Shown here piece after piece: positions 4,827 through 5,897 of a stretch of 5,897 nucleotides of DNA. Below the pieces are notes generated by a model. It had not been told where the DNA came from and did no database searches. It saw nothing but the letters and a program-made list of their open reading frames with translations. The first letter of the stretch is position 1. Each line of letters starts with the position of its first letter. The translations under genes were made by a program, and so were the position numbers. The stretch is from Candidatus Latescibacter anaerobius SCGC AAA252-E07 (lineage in GTDB: Bacteria > Latescibacterota > Latescibacteria > Latescibacterales > Latescibacteraceae): positions 1 through 5,897 of the forward strand of contig AQSL01000073.1 in assembly GCA_000403035.1 (NCBI GenBank), in the 5' to 3' direction.

Positions 4827-5897
4827 TCAATACAAATAACCGATTCCGCCGTAGAGAGCCGAATCGACTTCCATCGACCTTGCAAAATCGAGAGAAATAA
4901 TAAAATTTTCATTCCATCCGATATGCAGACCGCTGCCATATCCGTAATGAATATTTTCTGGAGTTATTGTTTGATTTTCTTTCCAGACTCTGCCGAAATC
5001 ATAGAATCCGCTCCAGGCAAAATACATATTTTGTTTCGCAATCGTGAAATCAAAAAGGCGCCAGCGAAGCTCAAGATTCCCGAATAGTTTTGCAGGACCC
5101 ACAAAACGGTTTAAAAGCAATCCGCGGACACTCTTAGCACCACCAAGTCCTTCCTGTATTCTGTAGGAGCTTTCAAAAAATGCCATTTCATAAAACGGCA
5201 CCCCACCCCATATTTTTTCGAGAACAATACGTTCGGCGAAGACAACGTTTCTGAAAACTGTCAGGTAGTATCGATTGGTCAGCGTTATGCGGGTATAATC
5301 GAAATCGCTGCCGAGAATCCTGTTAGAGTATTCAATTATAACATCCGTCCAATCACCTTTCCCCGGAGCAGGCTCGAAATCACGGGTATCATGAATAACA
5401 CCAAATTTTACATAATTCGTAATGCCACCGTTTTTACCAAGCACTTCATCATCTCCGAGTACTGTTTTTCCATCATACATAGTAATATCAGTATTCGCAA
5501 GACCCACACCACCTAAAAACCGAAACGTCCCAAAAAGATATTGAAAATTAATCCAGAAAGTGGAACGTATTCGCTCATAGAGATAATACTGTTCATGAAT
5601 AAAATCACGATTACCCTTTTCTGTTAATTTTTCGTGATATTCCGTATCGTTGCCGATGCCATAATACGGGGAATAATTATATTTCTGGTATTTTAACTCA
5701 CAGGTAATACGATAATTCGATTTGAGTATATAGGGTGAATCGAAGAAAATAAAAAACTCTTTTCTGCCACCTGTTGTGAGCAATAAATTTGCATCAATTA
5801 GAGCGTAATATGGGTTATAACCGCCCTCGGCATGTTGAAAGCAGGACAAACGCGCCCCATAACCGAAACCCTCGTCGGAATTATAGCTGATATTGGG
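4827..5897 (-). CDS. Omp85/BamA-TamA-type outer-membrane beta-barrel protein, 5' partial
   Basis: The frame is open to the right edge of the window, so the visible 356 residues are the C-terminal part; the TTG at 5849 is not a convincing start, because barrel-like sequence (NISYNSDEGFGYGARL) continues upstream of it. The visible part is a series of alternating amphipathic, aromatic-rich strands. Hallmarks of the Omp85 barrel (bacterial surface antigen domain): GVIHDTRD (visible residues 166-173), KSVRGLLLNRFVG with the Val-Arg-Gly loop motif at 257-259, LFGNLELRWRLF, and GFYDFGRVW (297-305). The protein ends in GYLY, an aromatic C-terminal residue as expected of an outer-membrane sorting signal. 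Family members insert or translocate proteins at the outer membrane, though many relatives have unknown function; POTRA domains and a signal peptide, if any, would be outside the window. The gene is convergent with the isomerase gene, 147 bases apart. Confidence 0.85.
   Translation of the reverse strand, partial: PNISYNSDEGFGYGARLSCFQHAEGGYNPYYALIDANLLLTTGGRKEFFIFFDSPYILKSNYRITCELKYQKYNYSPYYGIGNDTEYHEKLTEKGNRDFIHEQYYLYERIRSTFWINFQYLFGTFRFLGGVGLANTDITMYDGKTVLGDDEVLGKNGGITNYVKFGVIHDTRDFEPAPGKGDWTDVIIEYSNRILGSDFDYTRITLTNRYYLTVFRNVVFAERIVLEKIWGGVPFYEMAFFESSYRIQEGLGGAKSVRGLLLNRFVGPAKLFGNLELRWRLFDFTIAKQNMYFAWSGFYDFGRVWKENQTITPENIHYGYGSGLHIGWNENFIISLDFARSMEVDSALYGGIGYLY

Noticed and set aside
5847..5849. 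TTG at 5849-5847 as start of the minus-strand barrel gene
   Set aside because: The frame continues upstream to the window edge with strand-like sequence (GFGYGARL), so the TTG is an internal leucine codon and the gene is partial.
1..5897. Defence system, toxin-antitoxin, CRISPR array, prophage or transposon
   Set aside because: No transposase, integrase, nuclease pair, spaced direct repeats or flanking target duplications could be seen; the recognisable genes are ordinary transporter and envelope families.

Overview
The window holds five protein-coding regions and no RNA gene, CRISPR array or mobile element that I can support. It most resembles a fragment from an uncultured bacterium of the FCB superphylum or a neighbouring group (Latescibacterota, KSB1 or Marinimicrobia-like). 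The reasons are a secreted MXAN_6640-type metalloprotease with a C-terminal NPFNP sorting-type domain, a Tat-exported sugar phosphate isomerase/epimerase-like protein, and an Omp85 outer-membrane barrel, which implies a diderm cell. The taxonomic placement is inference from gene content, since there is no marker gene.

Layout, left to right. Positions 1-231 are AT-rich and carry a 46-codon frame (55-195) behind a strong Shine-Dalgarno; it could also be the end of a gene entering from the left. Positions 232-1632 encode a full-length DASS/SLC13-type anion:sodium symporter whose first SNT substrate motif is replaced by His-Asp-Ala. Positions 1633-2012 are a 380-base non-coding gap with a possible promoter and a 10-base direct repeat. 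Positions 2013-3602 encode the secreted HEFFH metalloprotease. A 129-base gap with an (AT)7.5 tract leads to the exported TIM-barrel protein, best started at 3732 and ending at 4679. After a 147-base convergent gap with overlapping inverted repeats, positions 4827-5897 on the minus strand hold the C-terminal part of an Omp85/BamA-TamA-type barrel, whose 5' end lies beyond the window.

The genes do not form one evident operon: 380 bases separate the transporter from the protease, the isomerase has its own upstream region, and the barrel gene is convergent. The common theme is the cell envelope (inner-membrane uptake, a secreted protease, an exported sugar-metabolism enzyme, an outer-membrane barrel), but nothing shows that they act together. 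I did not find a clear undescribed multi-gene system. The best lead is the altered substrate/sodium motif of the transporter.
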